DNA from: Rubrobacteraceae bacterium
GTDB lineage: Bacteria > Actinomycetota > Rubrobacteria > Rubrobacterales > Rubrobacteraceae
NCBI GenBank assembly: GCA_029240775.1
Contig: JARDZQ010000144.1
Coordinates: 1-5,564, forward strand
DNA: 5,564 bases
Direction: 5' to 3'
In this document: in pieces, positions 5,039-5,564 of the stretch
Position numbering within the stretch: the stretch's first letter is position 1
Layout of the letters: each line of letters begins with the position of its first letter
Position numbers and translations under genes: made by a program
The notes under the pieces: generated by a model
What the model was told of the DNA's origin: nothing
The model's database searches: none
Seen by the model: the letters and a program-made list of their open reading frames with translations, nothing else

Positions 5039-5564
5039 ATGCCTGCACGAACACTGCTCCGCGGTGGCCACATCATCTCGATGGACCCGGATGTAGGGGA
5101 TATACCGGGTGGGGATGTGCTCATCGAGGACGAGGATATCGCGGAAGTAGCCCCGTCCATCGACGCGTCCGACTGCGAGGTCGTCGACGCCTCCGGCGCC
5201 ATCATCATCCCCGGCTTTATCGACTCCCACCGTCATACTTGGGAGACCGTGGTGCGCGGCATCGCACCGGATGTGACACTCGACGGGTACTTCGCGCTTA
5301 TCCTGGACCGCCTCGCGCCGGCCTACCGCCCGCAGGACGTCTACGCCGGCAATCTCCTCGGCGCGCTCGAGGCGATCGACGCCGGCGTGACCACGCTCCT
5401 AGATTGGTCTCACATCAACAACACGCCCGACCACACCGACGAGGCGATCCGGGCTCTCGAAGAGCTCAAGCTGCGCTCGGTATACTGCTACGGCAACCCC
5501 AACACCTCTCTCGCCGATTGGTGGTTCAACAGCGTCTTGGAGTCGCCCGAGGATATTCGGCGGG
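5039..5564 (+). CDS. Amidohydrolase (AtzB/TrzA-like deaminase/chlorohydrolase class), 3'-truncated
   Basis: An open frame from ATG 5039 runs to the window end without a stop, giving 175 residues of a protein normally about 450-480 long. It begins with the small beta-sandwich of the metal-dependent amidohydrolase superfamily (TLLRGGHIISMDP, then VLIEDEDIAEV and a conserved IIIPGFIDSHRHTWE). His64 and His66 form the HxH metal motif at the end of the first barrel strand. The next recognisable parts are YRPQDVYAGNLLGALEAIDAGVTTLLDWSH (97-125) and an alanine/leucine helix. These resemble the branch with AtzB, TrzA, guanine and S-adenosylhomocysteine/8-oxoguanine deaminases, which hydrolyse C-N or C-Cl bonds on heterocyclic rings with Zn or Fe. 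The remaining metal ligands lie beyond the window, so activity and substrate cannot be judged. An in-frame stop at 5009-5011 fixes the start close to 5039. AGGA sits 5 nt upstream. Position next to a ring-cleavage dioxygenase suggests a peripheral step on an amino-substituted ring, which is inference. Confidence 0.88.
   Translation, partial: MPARTLLRGGHIISMDPDVGDIPGGDVLIEDEDIAEVAPSIDASDCEVVDASGAIIIPGFIDSHRHTWETVVRGIAPDVTLDGYFALILDRLAPAYRPQDVYAGNLLGALEAIDAGVTTLLDWSHINNTPDHTDEAIRALEELKLRSVYCYGNPNTSLADWWFNSVLESPEDIRR

Overview
This is a protein-coding window from a high-GC bacterium. All supported genes lie on the + strand. It reads as a piece of a catabolic cluster for an aromatic or related ring compound, cut at both ends. 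The GC-rich third codon positions, frequent AGG arginine codons, many TTG/GTG starts with strong Shine-Dalgarno sequences, and the look of the proteins suggest an actinobacterium. A Rubrobacter-like lineage is my best guess, but this is inference and not proven.

Layout. (1) Positions 1-1178 hold the two subunits of a class I 3-oxoacid CoA-transferase; subunit A lacks its N-terminus at the window edge and subunit B is complete with its catalytic glutamate motif. (2) Positions 1245-2779 hold a DUF35-type zinc-ribbon/OB-fold protein whose stop overlaps the start of a thiolase-fold partner. The partner has lost both classical thiolase cysteines. (3) Positions 2791-3888, only 11 bp downstream, encode an Ldh2-family (malate/L-lactate/2-hydroxyacid type) NAD(P)-dependent dehydrogenase. 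(4) A 176-bp gap (3889-4064) contains a small inverted repeat and weak promoter-like hexamers. (5) Positions 4065-4898 encode an intradiol ring-cleavage dioxygenase of hydroxyquinol/catechol 1,2-dioxygenase type with all four iron ligands. (6) After a 140-bp gap, position 5039 starts an amidohydrolase of the AtzB/TrzA-like deaminase-chlorohydrolase class. It runs off the window end with no stop codon.

How the genes could work together (inference). The dioxygenase would open a di- or trihydroxylated ring. The CoA-transferase would activate a resulting 3-oxo acid such as 3-oxoadipate. The DUF35/thiolase-like pair would cleave or condense an acyl-CoA intermediate. The dehydrogenase would interconvert a 2-oxo/2-hydroxy acid. 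The amidohydrolase would act upstream on an amino- or imino-substituted ring. The parts do not match the textbook beta-ketoadipate or hydroxyquinol operons: no iron-dependent maleylacetate reductase is visible, and the thiolase lacks its nucleophile. The cluster is therefore the most interesting thing here. No RNA genes, mobile elements, CRISPR arrays or long repeats were seen.
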